Origin: Nocardia crassostreae
GTDB lineage: Bacteria > Actinomycetota > Actinomycetes > Mycobacteriales > Mycobacteriaceae
Assembly (NCBI RefSeq): GCF_001613405.1
Contig: NZ_BDCH01000013.1
Location: forward strand, 1-64,000
Length of the DNA: 64,000 nucleotides
Direction of reading: 5' to 3'
Numbering within the stretch: position 1 is the stretch's first letter; each line of letters begins with the position of its first letter. Below the pieces are notes generated by a model. That model ran no database searches. It was not told where the DNA came from and saw only the letters and a program-made list of their open reading frames with translations. A program made the position numbers and the translations under genes. Positions 28,093 through 36,531 of this stretch are shown here, piece by piece.

Positions 28093-29463
28093 TCAGGCGC
28101 GGGGGTGCACACGGGAATTCGTGTGCAGATAGCGCGCCCGCCCGTTCTGGAAGTCGTAGAGGGCGACGGTCTGGGGGTCGTCGCGTGGGTCGTCGGACTC
28201 GAGTAGGAAATGGGTTTCGCTCAGTGGAAGCAGCCGGTGGACGATTCGGTTCGGCTTGCCCAGGAATTGGGCGTGCATCGGATTCAGGAACAGGGTCAGC
28301 GAGAGGTTTCCGTCCGCCGCCGTCACCTCGAAGTGGGTGTCGGGGCGGGCGTAGGTGCCCACGTACCTGGCTGGGTCGAGCCGTAGCGCTGGATCCGGTC
28401 GCGGCGGTTCCGGCACATTCGGTGCGCCGAGATCGCTCAGGATGATCTCGAAGACCTTCTTGTAGAAGGGTTCTCGCGGGCTGCCGTTGGTCAGCAGGGT
28501 GACGGCCAGATTGCGATCCGGCAGGATTCGCAGCCGCGCGTTCTGGCCGATGGTGCTGCCGTCCGTGGCGTAGACGGTCTCTCCGTGCCAATCGCAGACG
28601 ATGAGCCCGAGCGCCCACTCCGGGCCGAACATGTACGGATCTGGCAGGGGGACACGGGAGTTCATCATTTCCCGGACGGCCGCCTCGGAGACGATGCGCG
28701 TTCCGTCCGGCCCGCGTCCGCCGTCGAGGAAGATCTGGGCCAGTGCGAGCACATCGCGCACCGTCGAGTTCACCGCGCCGCCGGGGCCGAAGGCACGCGG
28801 CAGGTGATCCACCGGTGTGACGATCGGTCCCTCGTCGAGGGAGCGCAGCACATGCCCAGTGGCGGCCCGGGCTGTTTCGACATCCTCGGGACGGCAGCTG
28901 GTGTCGGCTTGGCCGAGCGGCCCGAACAAGCGAGTGCGCATGATCTCGTGCCAGGGCTCGCCGTCGGCGACCTCCAGGATGCGGCCGAGGATCGCATAAC
29001 CCAGCGCCGCACTGTAGCCGTGCGTGTGGCCGAGCGGGAACACCTGTGGCGCATCGGCGATGGCGGCGACCATGCGCGCGTAGACATCCTCGTCCGCGCC
29101 GGGATCGCCGAACGCCTCCTCGATCCCGTTGGTGTGATTGAGCAGCTGACGAGGCGTGACCGCCGCGGCCACATTGGGATCGGCGACGGTGAACTCCGGC
29201 AGATGGGTGCGCACCGGGGCGCCGAGATCGACCACGCCCGCATCGACCAGCTGCATGACGGCCAGCGTGGTCCACGTCTTGGTCATGGAACCGCACTGAT
29301 AGATGGTGTCGGTGGTCGCCGGTTCACGGGTCGTCACATCCTTGATGCCGACCGCCAGTTCGGTCACCCGGCCCTCATGTAGTACGCCGAGGGCGGCACT
29401 CGGAATCCGGTACTCCGCAAGGAGTTCGGCCAGTCGGCCGCGAACACTGTCGAGATCGAACAT
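28093..29463 (-). CDS. Serine hydrolase, class C beta-lactamase/esterase family
   Basis: A 456-residue protein from ATG 29463 (MFDLDSVRGRLAELL). The catalytic SxxK is SMTK at residues 59-62 in YQCGSMTKTWT, and the second motif is YSA in HTHGYSAALGYAILGRIL. The lipocalin-like C-terminal 110 residues (RYVGTYARPDTHFEVT) are seen in family esterases and D-aminopeptidases. No signal peptide is seen, so it should be cytoplasmic. Function could be esterase or peptidase; resistance to beta-lactams is not implied. It is convergent with the broken oxidoreductase and follows a small frameshifted gene by 7 bp. Confidence 0.88.
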   Translation of the reverse strand: MFDLDSVRGRLAELLAEYRIPSAALGVLHEGRVTELAVGIKDVTTREPATTDTIYQCGSMTKTWTTLAVMQLVDAGVVDLGAPVRTHLPEFTVADPNVAAAVTPRQLLNHTNGIEEAFGDPGADEDVYARMVAAIADAPQVFPLGHTHGYSAALGYAILGRILEVADGEPWHEIMRTRLFGPLGQADTSCRPEDVETARAATGHVLRSLDEGPIVTPVDHLPRAFGPGGAVNSTVRDVLALAQIFLDGGRGPDGTRIVSEAAVREMMNSRVPLPDPYMFGPEWALGLIVCDWHGETVYATDGSTIGQNARLRILPDRNLAVTLLTNGSPREPFYKKVFEIILSDLGAPNVPEPPRPDPALRLDPARYVGTYARPDTHFEVTAADGNLSLTLFLNPMHAQFLGKPNRIVHRLLPLSETHFLLESDDPRDDPQTVALYDFQNGRARYLHTNSRVHPRA

Positions 29464-29470
29464 CGTCGGC

Positions 29471-29753
29471 CTACTTGGCCAATCCGACCGCATTGGCGGC
29501 ATCGGCCTCGAAATACTCGGTGTCGGCGAAGCTTCCGGCGTGTTCCTCCAGGAAGGCCGATACCGACTCGACCGAGTCGTGTGCGATGACGTTCACCGCT
29601 CTGGTCCCATCGGTGCTGGAGACGGCGAGGGTCCACTTGGCGCCCTTGGGCAGCCGGGGGGTGGGCCTGCTTCAGGGCATTCCAGAACCCGTCGTTATCA
29701 CTCACCGTCGACACGGCCATGACGTGGGTGCGCGGCGTCGAACTGAATCCCAT
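29471..29753 (-). pseudogene. Small hypothetical protein, frameshifted at a six-G run
   Basis: Reading starts MGFSSTPRTHVMAVSTVSDN at 29753 and runs into WNALKQAHP; after the run of six G (29656-29661) coding sense continues in another frame as RLPKGAKWTLAVSSTDGTRAV, then FLEEHAGSFADTEYFEADAANAVG, to TAG at 29471. The span of 283 nt is one more than a multiple of three, consistent with one extra base in the run. The restored product is about 93 residues, a plausible small ferredoxin-like/ABM-type protein, but I do not recognise the family with certainty. It lies between the Clp_N gene and the serine hydrolase on the same strand. Confidence 0.6.
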
Positions 29754-29766
29754 GGTTTCCCTGCTT

Positions 29767-30255
29767 CTATGCGCCGAGCGTGGCCCGGACTCGGTCGATC
29801 AGTTCATTGCGGTCCACCCCGGCGGCCGCGAGTGCGCGCGGCACGGTTCCGACCTCCGCCCGCAGGATCGCCAGCAGCACGTGCGCCTGGCGCATATCGC
29901 TCTTGGCGTTCGAGGTCATCATGCGTTCGAAGACGAGCTTGCCGGTGGCGCCCAGGCTCGACGCGCGCCCCCGACGCGCTACGGGCTCGGGCAATTCGGC
30001 CGCGCCCAGCGCGACCCCCGCCACCGCGAGACTCTGTTCGAATTCCCGCTCCAGCGCCGCCTGGATGCCTGCGTGGTCGAGTCCGGCCGCGGCCAGGATG
30101 CCCTGCGGTTTGGTGCCGACCTGGGCGGCGATGCCGAGTAGTAGATGCTGGGCCTCGATGGCCGCCGACCCGTCCTGTTGCGCCGCCAGCCCGGCGTGTT
30201 CGACGACCGCGCCCAGATAGGTCTGGAATTCGTCGTGCTTGCCGAATATCGGCAT
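29767..30255 (-). CDS. Stand-alone Clp N-terminal domain protein
   Basis: A 162-residue protein made of two Clp_N repeats: FQTYLGAVVEHAGLAAQQ with EAQHLLLGIAAQ in the first half, and GKLVFERMMTSNAKSDMRQAHVLLAIL with VDRNELIDRVRATLG in the second. This is the substrate/adaptor-binding domain of ClpC and ClpA without any AAA module. The upstream helix-turn-helix gene ends 1 bp before its start, so the two are co-expressed. Such pairs recur in actinomycetes; a role in modulating ClpC proteolysis or sensing drugs that bind Clp_N is a reasonable inference. Confidence 0.88.
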   Translation of the reverse strand: MPIFGKHDEFQTYLGAVVEHAGLAAQQDGSAAIEAQHLLLGIAAQVGTKPQGILAAAGLDHAGIQAALEREFEQSLAVAGVALGAAELPEPVARRGRASSLGATGKLVFERMMTSNAKSDMRQAHVLLAILRAEVGTVPRALAAAGVDRNELIDRVRATLGA

Positions 30256-30256
30256 A

Positions 30257-30487
30257 TCAGCGCCTCCTCAGCGTGACGCCCGCGGTAATGAGCCGCTTGG
30301 CGTGTTTCTTGTGCACCGCCTGGCGGGTGACCCCGAGCGCCTCGGCGACCTGCGGCCAGATCCAGCCGGACCGCATGGCCTCTTCCACCGCGACGTCCTC
30401 GAGCCGATCCGCCAAGCGCCGCAAGGCGACAACGGCGGCCAGGCGTCCGGCGGGATCGGTCGAATCGGGGATTTCCAGAGCAGCCAT
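30257..30487 (-). CDS. Small helix-turn-helix protein partnered with Clp_N protein
   Basis: A 76-residue protein with one helix-turn-helix: WIWPQVAEALGVTRQAVHKKHAKRLI (about 42-67), preceded by ALRRLADRLEDVAVEEAMRSG. The pattern is that of short DNA-binding proteins that accompany stand-alone Clp_N genes. Upstream, 30488-30560 holds a GTTGACTAATCGAGGTTTAG stretch (reverse complement side of TAAACC), including the motif pair GACTAA/TTAGTC at 30503-30521, which may be its own operator. No ligand domain exists, so its level may be controlled by proteolysis through the partner. Confidence 0.83.
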   Translation of the reverse strand: MAALEIPDSTDPAGRLAAVVALRRLADRLEDVAVEEAMRSGWIWPQVAEALGVTRQAVHKKHAKRLITAGVTLRRR

Positions 30488-30560
30488 GTAAGCAACCGTA
30501 GTTGACTAATCGAGGTTTAGTCAGCCGAAGTTGCTAAGCGGCGGAGGTGTGAGAAACACG

Positions 30561-30590
30561 AAACCCCGCCACCGGACGGTGGCGGGGTTT
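30561..30590 (-). terminator. Strong terminator after the Mtb12-like gene
   Basis: AAACCCCGCCACC (30561-30573), GGAC, GGTGGCGGGGTTT (30578-30590) is a perfect 13-bp stem with A/T flanks. It lies 24 bp past the end of the reverse-strand secreted-protein gene (stop at 30614) and ends in U-rich RNA, so it is an intrinsic terminator. Confidence 0.85.
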
Positions 30591-30613
30591 CGTCGTCGTA
30601 CTGCCGTGCGGAA

Positions 30614-31036
30614 TCAGCAGGGCGCTTTGCCCAGACTGAGGATCGTGCAGCCGGTGGCTTCCGAGAGCTTCCACTCGCCGTCCACGTATTGCCAGGTCAT
30701 CGGCACGCCCGGCATGGTGCCGTGTGGCGAGGAGATAGCCACGGAGGCATTGGCGGTCTCGCCGTCGACCCGGATATCCGACACGCCCCAGCCGATGTGG
30801 CCGTAGCCGCCCAGTTTCTGGGTCATGGTGTCGATATTGCTCGAGCGCTGGTCACCGCCGACCATCAGTTGCGTCTTGTCCCCGGTCGGTACGCCCGGAT
30901 CGGTGAAACGGTCGAGCGTCGACTGCAACTGCTCCGGGGACGGCGCGGGCGCGGCGGCGGCGAGCCCCGCGCCGGAGGTCAGCGCGGCGACCGCGCCCAG
31001 GGTGGCCAGGGACAGGCGAACAGAACGAGCGAGCAT
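30614..31036 (-). CDS. Secreted low-molecular-weight antigen Mtb12-like protein
   Basis: A 140-residue exported protein. The signal peptide is RSVRLSLATLGAVAALTSGAGLAAAAPAP with cleavage near AAA-AP. The mature part resembles mycobacterial Mtb12/CFP-2 (Rv2376c): PSPEQLQSTLDRFTDPGVP, then ISSPHGTMPGVPMTWQYVDG and WKLSEATGCTILSLG, with two cysteines near the C-terminus that may form a disulphide. The fold is NTF2-like; function is unknown. It is a paralogue of the lipoprotein just upstream (shared SPHGTMP and VPM), 50 bp apart, probably a tandem duplication and one transcription unit. Confidence 0.82.
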   Translation of the reverse strand: MLARSVRLSLATLGAVAALTSGAGLAAAAPAPSPEQLQSTLDRFTDPGVPTGDKTQLMVGGDQRSSNIDTMTQKLGGYGHIGWGVSDIRVDGETANASVAISSPHGTMPGVPMTWQYVDGEWKLSEATGCTILSLGKAPC

Positions 31037-31086
31037 GAACAGCCGTGCCTTTCGTATCGATCCGGTATTACCGCAGAGCTATGGAA

Positions 31087-31581
31087 CTACGGCTGGCAGG
31101 CCGCGCACGCCATGCCCAGGATGGTGCAGGCGCCCGCGTCGGAGAGCTTCCACGCGCCGTCGGCGTAGGCGAAGCTCATGGGGACGTCGGGCATGGTGCC
31201 GTGCGGTGAGGTGACTGACACCTTGGCGTCGGCCTTGGTTCCGTCGGCCTTGACCTCGCCCACCGCGAAGGTGACCTGATAGTTCGCCAGGCCCTTGTTC
31301 ATGGTCTCGATCAGTGCCACCCGCTTATCGCCGTCCACGACGAGTTTTGCCTTGTCAGCGGCCGGTTTCGCGGGATCGGCGAAGGCGGTCAGCACACCCT
31401 GCAGTTCGGCCGCGGTGGGCGCGGGCGCGGCGGCCTGTTGTGCCGAAGTGCTGGCGGAAGTGGCCGACTCGGTGGAATTGTTCTTGTCGTCGCCACTGCA
31501 ACCGGTCAAGGTTGCGGTAGCGGCGACCGCCGCTGCGGCGATAGCCACGGAAACACGAAGCGTCCGCGTGACGTTGCGCAT
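31087..31581 (-). CDS. Mtb12-like lipoprotein
   Basis: From MRNVTRTLRVSV (31581) the product is 164 residues with a lipobox TLTGC at residue 27-ish, followed by a Ser/Thr/Ala linker. The mature domain parallels the neighbouring secreted protein: AAELQGVLTAFADPAKP, DGDKRVALIETMNKGL, VTSPHGTMPDVPMSFAYADG and WKLSDAGACTILGMACAACQP, with four cysteines clustered at the end. It is therefore the membrane-anchored member of the tandem pair. An in-frame ATG at 31620 would put 13 residues before the signal. An IdeR-like iron box lies about 80 bp upstream. Confidence 0.82.
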   Translation of the reverse strand: MRNVTRTLRVSVAIAAAAVAATATLTGCSGDDKNNSTESATSASTSAQQAAAPAPTAAELQGVLTAFADPAKPAADKAKLVVDGDKRVALIETMNKGLANYQVTFAVGEVKADGTKADAKVSVTSPHGTMPDVPMSFAYADGAWKLSDAGACTILGMACAACQP

Positions 31582-31659
31582 ACCAGGAGTCCGACTGGTG
31601 GGAAGGAGCATCAACGGCACCCTTTCGGCTCGGCCGGCGGTTAACTCGCCGGAAACAGG

Positions 31660-31678
31660 TTAGGGCAGGCTAACATGC
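31660..31678. promoter_or_regulatory. IdeR/DtxR-like iron box candidate
   Basis: TTAGGGCAGGCTAACATGC matches the 19-bp actinobacterial consensus TTAGGTTAGGCTAACCTAA at 14 positions, including the TTAGG and AGGCTAAC blocks. It lies 79 bp upstream of the lipoprotein start on the reverse strand and 114 bp before mpa. Iron-dependent repression of the Mtb12-like pair is inferred, not shown. Confidence 0.45.
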
Positions 31679-31791
31679 TGGTTCGGCCCGTGAGCCGCAG
31701 CCTAGATGTGATCACGACGAAACCATGTCGGAAAGCGAGAACGGTTATCGCCCGGTAGCGTTGATAGACCGGGACTGGGAGGAGCAGCATC

Positions 31792-33552
31792 ATGAGCCCC
31801 ATCGAACATTCGGATTCGGCAGCCTGGACGGAACTCGAGGCCGTACGTGCCGAGGCGGCTGCACTCCGGAGGCAACTCGCCGACTCGCCGGATCGCACAC
31901 GGGAATTGGAAGCGCGCATCGATTCGCTGACAATTCGCAACACCAAGTTGATGGACACCCTCAAGGAGGCGCGGCAGCAACTCGTCGCCCTGCGCGAGGA
32001 AGTCGACCGGCTCGGCCAGCCACCGAGCGGTTACGGCGTCCTGATCGGTGCGTATGACGATCAGACGGTCGATGTGTTCACTTCCGGGCGCAAGATGCGA
32101 CTGACGTGCTCACCGAATATCGATACGTCCACCCTCACCTACGGGCAGACCGTTCGCCTGAACGAAGCGCTCACCGTGGTGGAGGCCGGACTTTTCGATC
32201 AGATCGGTGAAATCGGCACGCTGCGCGAGATTCTCGACGACGGGCACCGCGCGCTGGTCGTCGGGCATGCGGACGAGGAGAGGGTGGTCTGGCTCGCCGG
32301 TCCCCTGTCGGAGCTCGTCGACGCCGATGATCTGGAAGATCCGGACCGCCCGATTCGCAAACTGCGGCCGGGTGATTCGCTGCTGGTCGACACCAAAGCC
32401 GGATTCGCCTTCGAGCGGATTCCCAAGGCCGAGGTCGAGGACCTCGTGCTCGAGGAAGTGCCGGATGTCGACTACCACGACATCGGCGGCCTGTCGCGGC
32501 AGATCGAGCAGATCCGCGACGCGGTGGAACTGCCGTTCCTGCATAAGGATCTGTTCCGCGAATACGCGCTGCGGCCCCCCAAGGGCGTGCTGCTCTACGG
32601 TCCGCCCGGATGCGGTAAGACGCTCATCGCCAAGGCCGTCGCGAATTCCCTCGCCAAGAAGATCGCCGAGGCGCGCGGTGAGGATGCCAAGGAGGCCAAG
32701 TCCTTCTTCCTCAATATCAAGGGTCCCGAGCTGCTCAACAAGTTCGTGGGTGAGACCGAGCGCCATATTCGGATCATCTTCCAGCGGGCGCGTGAGAAGG
32801 CCAGCGAAGGCACCCCGGTGATCGTGTTTTTCGACGAGATGGACTCGATCTTCCGCACCCGCGGTTCGGGCGTGTCGTCGGATGTGGAGACCACCGTGGT
32901 CCCGCAGCTGCTCTCGGAGATCGACGGTGTCGAGGGGCTGGAGAATGTCATCGTCATCGGCGCCTCCAACCGCGAGGACATGATCGACCCGGCCATCCTG
33001 CGTCCCGGACGCCTCGATGTGAAGATCAAGATCGAGCGCCCCGACGCCGAGGCCGCCCAGGACATCTTCTCCAAGTACCTGACCGAAACCCTGCCCCTGC
33101 ACGCCGAAGACCTGCAGGAATTCGATAACGACCGCGGCAAGTGCGTGCAGGCCACCATCGAACGCGTGGTGGACCGCATGTACGCCGAGAGCGAGGACAA
33201 CCGCTTCCTGGAGGTCACCTACGCCAATGGTGACAAGGAAGTCCTGTACTTCAAGGACTTCAACTCCGGCGCCATGATCCAGAACATCGTGGACCGGGCC
33301 AAGAAGTACGCCATCAAGGCCGTCCTCGAGACCGGCAACCTGGGCCTGCGCATCCAGCATCTCTACGATTCCATCGTGGACGAGTTCTCCGAGAACGAGG
33401 ACCTGCCCAACACCACGAATCCCGATGACTGGGCCCGCATCTCGGGCAAGAAGGGCGAGCGCATCGTCTACATCCGCACCCTGGTGACGGGTAAGAACGC
33501 CTCCGCCAGCCGCGCCATCGACACCGAGTCGAACACCGGCCAGTACCTGTAA
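31792..33552 (+). CDS. mpa: Proteasome-associated AAA ATPase (Mpa/ARC)
   Basis: A 586-residue hexameric unfoldase that recognises pupylated proteins and threads them into the 20S proteasome. An N-terminal coiled coil (residues about 10-80, rich in [20 protein letters not shown] heptads) is the Pup receptor. Two OB domains follow, then the AAA module with Walker A GPPGCGKT near 270 and Walker [11 protein letters not shown] near 344. The C-terminal GQYL matches the penultimate-tyrosine motif that opens the proteasome gate. GGGAGGAG lies upstream of ATG. The usual partners dop, pup and prcBA are not downstream here; the gene ends at a strong terminator. Confidence 0.97.
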   Translation: MSPIEHSDSAAWTELEAVRAEAAALRRQLADSPDRTRELEARIDSLTIRNTKLMDTLKEARQQLVALREEVDRLGQPPSGYGVLIGAYDDQTVDVFTSGRKMRLTCSPNIDTSTLTYGQTVRLNEALTVVEAGLFDQIGEIGTLREILDDGHRALVVGHADEERVVWLAGPLSELVDADDLEDPDRPIRKLRPGDSLLVDTKAGFAFERIPKAEVEDLVLEEVPDVDYHDIGGLSRQIEQIRDAVELPFLHKDLFREYALRPPKGVLLYGPPGCGKTLIAKAVANSLAKKIAEARGEDAKEAKSFFLNIKGPELLNKFVGETERHIRIIFQRAREKASEGTPVIVFFDEMDSIFRTRGSGVSSDVETTVVPQLLSEIDGVEGLENVIVIGASNREDMIDPAILRPGRLDVKIKIERPDAEAAQDIFSKYLTETLPLHAEDLQEFDNDRGKCVQATIERVVDRMYAESEDNRFLEVTYANGDKEVLYFKDFNSGAMIQNIVDRAKKYAIKAVLETGNLGLRIQHLYDSIVDEFSENEDLPNTTNPDDWARISGKKGERIVYIRTLVTGKNASASRAIDTESNTGQYL

Positions 33553-33564
33553 GACACGAAAACC

Positions 33565-33600
33565 GAAGGGGCGCGCTTCCATCCGGAAGCGCGCCCCTTC
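33565..33600 (+). terminator. Intrinsic terminator of mpa
   Basis: GAAGGGGCGCGCTTCC (33565-33580), ATCC, GGAAGCGCGCCCCTTC (33585-33600) is a perfect 16-bp stem beginning 12 nt after the mpa stop and followed by TTCGT. It makes mpa a monocistronic or last gene. Confidence 0.9.
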
Positions 33601-33747
33601 TTCGTGGATGGGTGCACCCCATTCGGTCCAGCACGCCGCGCCAGCGAATGGCCTGAGCCACAGTGGATCTCGGCGTCACAGTGGGACGCATGCGGATGTA
33701 AGCCGGGCGCAAGGGTGGTGCAATCGGGGGTCGGCAGGGTCGGTGGC

Positions 33748-34881
33748 ATGACCAATTCAGTGACGATTATCGGTGGCGGGCTCGGCGGACTCATGCTGGC
33801 TCGGGTGTTGTCTGTGCACGGGGTTCCTTGCACGGTGTACGAGGGGGAGTCGGGGCCTACCGCGCGAGGGCAGGGCGGGATGCTCGATATTCATGACTAC
33901 AACGGGCAGCTCGCGGTCGAGGCGGCGGGGTTGATGGAGGAGTTCGGGGGGCTGGTGCTGGAGGGGCGGCAAGCCATGTGGATTCTGGAGCCGAACGGGA
34001 ATGTCGTGTTCGAGAAGGCCGATGACGTGATGGGGGGACGGCCCGAGGTGCAGCGGGGGGATCTGCGGCAGCTGCTGCTCGATTCGCTGCCGGAGGGGAT
34101 CGTGCGGTGGGGGTGCAAGGTCGGTGGGGTTCGTGCGCTCGGTGATGGGCGGCACGAGGTGAGTTTCGTCGGTGGCGGGACCGTGACCGCCAGCGTGCTG
34201 GTGGGGGCGGATGGGGCGTGGTCACGGGTGCGGCCGTTGTTGACCACTGCCACACCGGAATACAGTGGCTCGTCGCTGGTGGAGATGTACCTGTTCGAGG
34301 CCGATACTCGCCATCCGGCGGCCGCGCGGGTGGTCGGTGGGGGTTCGCTGATGGTGCCCGCCTCGGGCAACGAGATCCATGCGCATCGGGAGAAGGGCGA
34401 TACCCTGCACACCTACGTGGTGCTCGACCGGCCGCTGGATTGGTTCGACGCCATCGATTTCACCGATGTCGCCGCGGCGACCGGGCGGCTCGCGCGGGAA
34501 TTCGACGGCTGGGCACCGGAACTCACCGCGCTGATCACCGAGAGCGATACCGCGCCGGTGCTGCGCCCGCTCTATGCCCTGCCGGTCGGCCTCCGCTGGG
34601 ATCGGGTGCCGGGCGTGACCCTGCTCGGCGATGCCGCCCACCACGCGATCGCGAACGGCGAAGGCGCCAATCTGGCCATGCTCGATGGCGCCGAACTTGG
34701 CAAGGCTCTCGCCGCGCACCCCGGCGATCTGGAGGCCGCCCTCGCCGAGTATGAGTCCGCCATGTTCACCCGCACCACCGAAACCCTCACGGGGACCGGC
34801 ATTCTGATGGAGAGCCTGTTCGGCGGCGATGCTCCGGAGCAACTGGCCGATATGTTCACCGCACAGCAGCAACCTTCCTGA
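33748..34881 (+). CDS. FAD-dependent monooxygenase (TetX/aromatic hydroxylase family)
   Basis: A 377-residue flavoprotein monooxygenase. The FAD motif is VTIIGGGLGGLMLARVLSVHG at the N-terminus; QRGDLRQLLLDSLPEG carries the conserved Arg, VLVGADGAWSRVR is the DG motif, and GVTLLGDAAHHAIANGEGANLAMLDGAELG is the GD motif. The closest pattern is the TetX-like group that hydroxylates aromatic antibiotics or other phenols with NADPH and oxygen. The usual proline-phenylalanine of the GD motif region is replaced by HAIANG, so activity on tetracyclines should not be assumed. It is separated from mpa by the terminator and 147 bp of sequence with no clear feature. Confidence 0.87.
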   Translation: MTNSVTIIGGGLGGLMLARVLSVHGVPCTVYEGESGPTARGQGGMLDIHDYNGQLAVEAAGLMEEFGGLVLEGRQAMWILEPNGNVVFEKADDVMGGRPEVQRGDLRQLLLDSLPEGIVRWGCKVGGVRALGDGRHEVSFVGGGTVTASVLVGADGAWSRVRPLLTTATPEYSGSSLVEMYLFEADTRHPAAARVVGGGSLMVPASGNEIHAHREKGDTLHTYVVLDRPLDWFDAIDFTDVAAATGRLAREFDGWAPELTALITESDTAPVLRPLYALPVGLRWDRVPGVTLLGDAAHHAIANGEGANLAMLDGAELGKALAAHPGDLEAALAEYESAMFTRTTETLTGTGILMESLFGGDAPEQLADMFTAQQQPS

Positions 34882-35040
34882 GCGCGGCCGGTCGCCTTCG
34901 GTGGCCAGGTGAGCAGTGGTCGCGGCGGTCGCATCGAGCCCGCCGCGGCCGCCGCGGATCCTTCGATGCTGAGCGAATCGGGCGTCCGGTTTCGTCTGTG
35001 CGGCGTAAGGTGAAATTCGGTCGAATCCGGGGAGGGTTGG

Positions 35041-36531
35041 GTGGAATTCGCCGAAGGTACGACATTCGCGGGGTACCAGATCGAGCGCAAACTGGGCGCC
35101 GGTGGGATGGGTGCGGTGTATCTGGCGCAGCATCCGCGATTGCCGCGCAAGGATGCGCTCAAGGTGCTGGGAGATGGCCGGGTCCGGGACGCGGAGTTCC
35201 GGGATCGGTTTCTGCGGGAGGCGGAAATCGCTGCGTGGCTGGATCATCCGAACCTGGTGACGGTGCGGGACCGGGGCGAAGAGGGCGATCTGCTGTGGAT
35301 TGCCATGCGGTATGTGGACGGCGTCGACCTGGAGGAGTTGATCGCGCGGGGGCGCGAGGCGCTCCGACCCGAGCGGGTGGTGCACATTGTGTCCGAGGCG
35401 GCGCAGGGGCTCGACGAGATCCACCGGGCCGGACTGCTGCACCGGGATGTGAAGCCCGCCAATATTCTCGTGGACGAACGTGCCGACGGTCCGGATCGGG
35501 TGTTCGTCACCGACTTCGGAATCGCGCGCGCGGCAACGGATTCGACGGTCGACTCCCGCTCGGCGGGCGTGGCGGGCACGCTCGCGTATGCGGCGCCGGA
35601 GCAGCTGCGGGGCGGGCGGACCGATCGCCGGGCGGATGTGTACTCGCTCGGCTGCACGCTGTACCACCTGCTCACCGGGTCACCGCTGTTCCCCCGGGAC
35701 ACGGTCGGCGCGGTCATGTACGCGCATCTGAACGAGCCGCCACCACGTCCGACCGCCCGGAATCCGCGGCTGCCCGCGGGTTTCGACGCGGTGATCGCGC
35801 GCGCCCTGGCCAAGAATCCGGGGGACAGATTCGCCGAATGCGGTGAGCTGGCGGCGGCGGCACAGGTGGCATTGGCCGGTGGGGCGGTGGCCGGGCCGCC
35901 CGGGCGGCGGTCGCGCCGACGGGTGCTGAGCCTCGCGGCACTGGGAGCCGTACTCGTGCTCGCGGCCGGGACGGCGGCATTCCTCGGATTGCGGGAACCT
36001 GGCGGAGTCGCTGTCCCTTCGAATCCGCCGCGGACCGGAACCGTCGAACCCGCGGAATGGGGCGCGGCGGCCTTCATCGCGGAGGCGTTTCCGGATCTGT
36101 TGCCGCCCATACCGGCTTCGGCGGGCTATCAGCAGTTGAGTTCCTGCACGATCAATCCGGGCAGCCGATTCCCACAGCAGGTTCGCGAAGCCGATGACGT
36201 GGTGGAGCTGCTCTGCGTGAGAAATACGGATCCGGTGTGGTCGGTCACCTTCACCTGCAACAGCGACCGTTCGCGTGTCACGCCGGGGGACCAGCTGGCA
36301 CAGCCGGAAGGCGATGAGAAATGGCAGCGCGCCTCGGGCAGCGGACATATGTTCTGGGGCAGCGTCGTCTTTCCGGAGGGCACGATCCCGGTGCTGGCGG
36401 GTCGGCGCGTCGCCATGCTCGAGGTGTATTTCGATAATCCCGACAAGAGTTTCTGCTGGCTCCGGGTCCTGGGAGAGACGGATTCCGGGGCCGCGCTGAA
36501 AGATGAATGGTGGCCGGATGCGCCCTTGTAG
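35041..36531 (+). CDS. Transmembrane Ser/Thr protein kinase with cysteine-rich ectodomain (first of pair)
   Basis: A 496-residue kinase from GTG 35041, after GGGGAGGG. The cytoplasmic domain has LGAGGMGAVYLAQ, the ATP lysine in DALKVLGDG, HRDVKPANIL, VTDFGIAR and GTLAYAAPEQL. A single membrane helix (VLSLAALGAVLVLAAGTAAFLGL, about 300-322) leads to an extracellular domain of about 170 residues with four cysteines: SSCTIN, LLCVRN, FTCNSDRS and SFCWLRV. The second kinase 1.2 kb downstream has the same four-cysteine layout, so these ectodomains are paralogous. The lipoprotein gene starts within the last 30 bp, so the cassette is co-translated. Confidence 0.92.
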   Translation: MEFAEGTTFAGYQIERKLGAGGMGAVYLAQHPRLPRKDALKVLGDGRVRDAEFRDRFLREAEIAAWLDHPNLVTVRDRGEEGDLLWIAMRYVDGVDLEELIARGREALRPERVVHIVSEAAQGLDEIHRAGLLHRDVKPANILVDERADGPDRVFVTDFGIARAATDSTVDSRSAGVAGTLAYAAPEQLRGGRTDRRADVYSLGCTLYHLLTGSPLFPRDTVGAVMYAHLNEPPPRPTARNPRLPAGFDAVIARALAKNPGDRFAECGELAAAAQVALAGGAVAGPPGRRSRRRVLSLAALGAVLVLAAGTAAFLGLREPGGVAVPSNPPRTGTVEPAEWGAAAFIAEAFPDLLPPIPASAGYQQLSSCTINPGSRFPQQVREADDVVELLCVRNTDPVWSVTFTCNSDRSRVTPGDQLAQPEGDEKWQRASGSGHMFWGSVVFPEGTIPVLAGRRVAMLEVYFDNPDKSFCWLRVLGETDSGAALKDEWWPDAPL

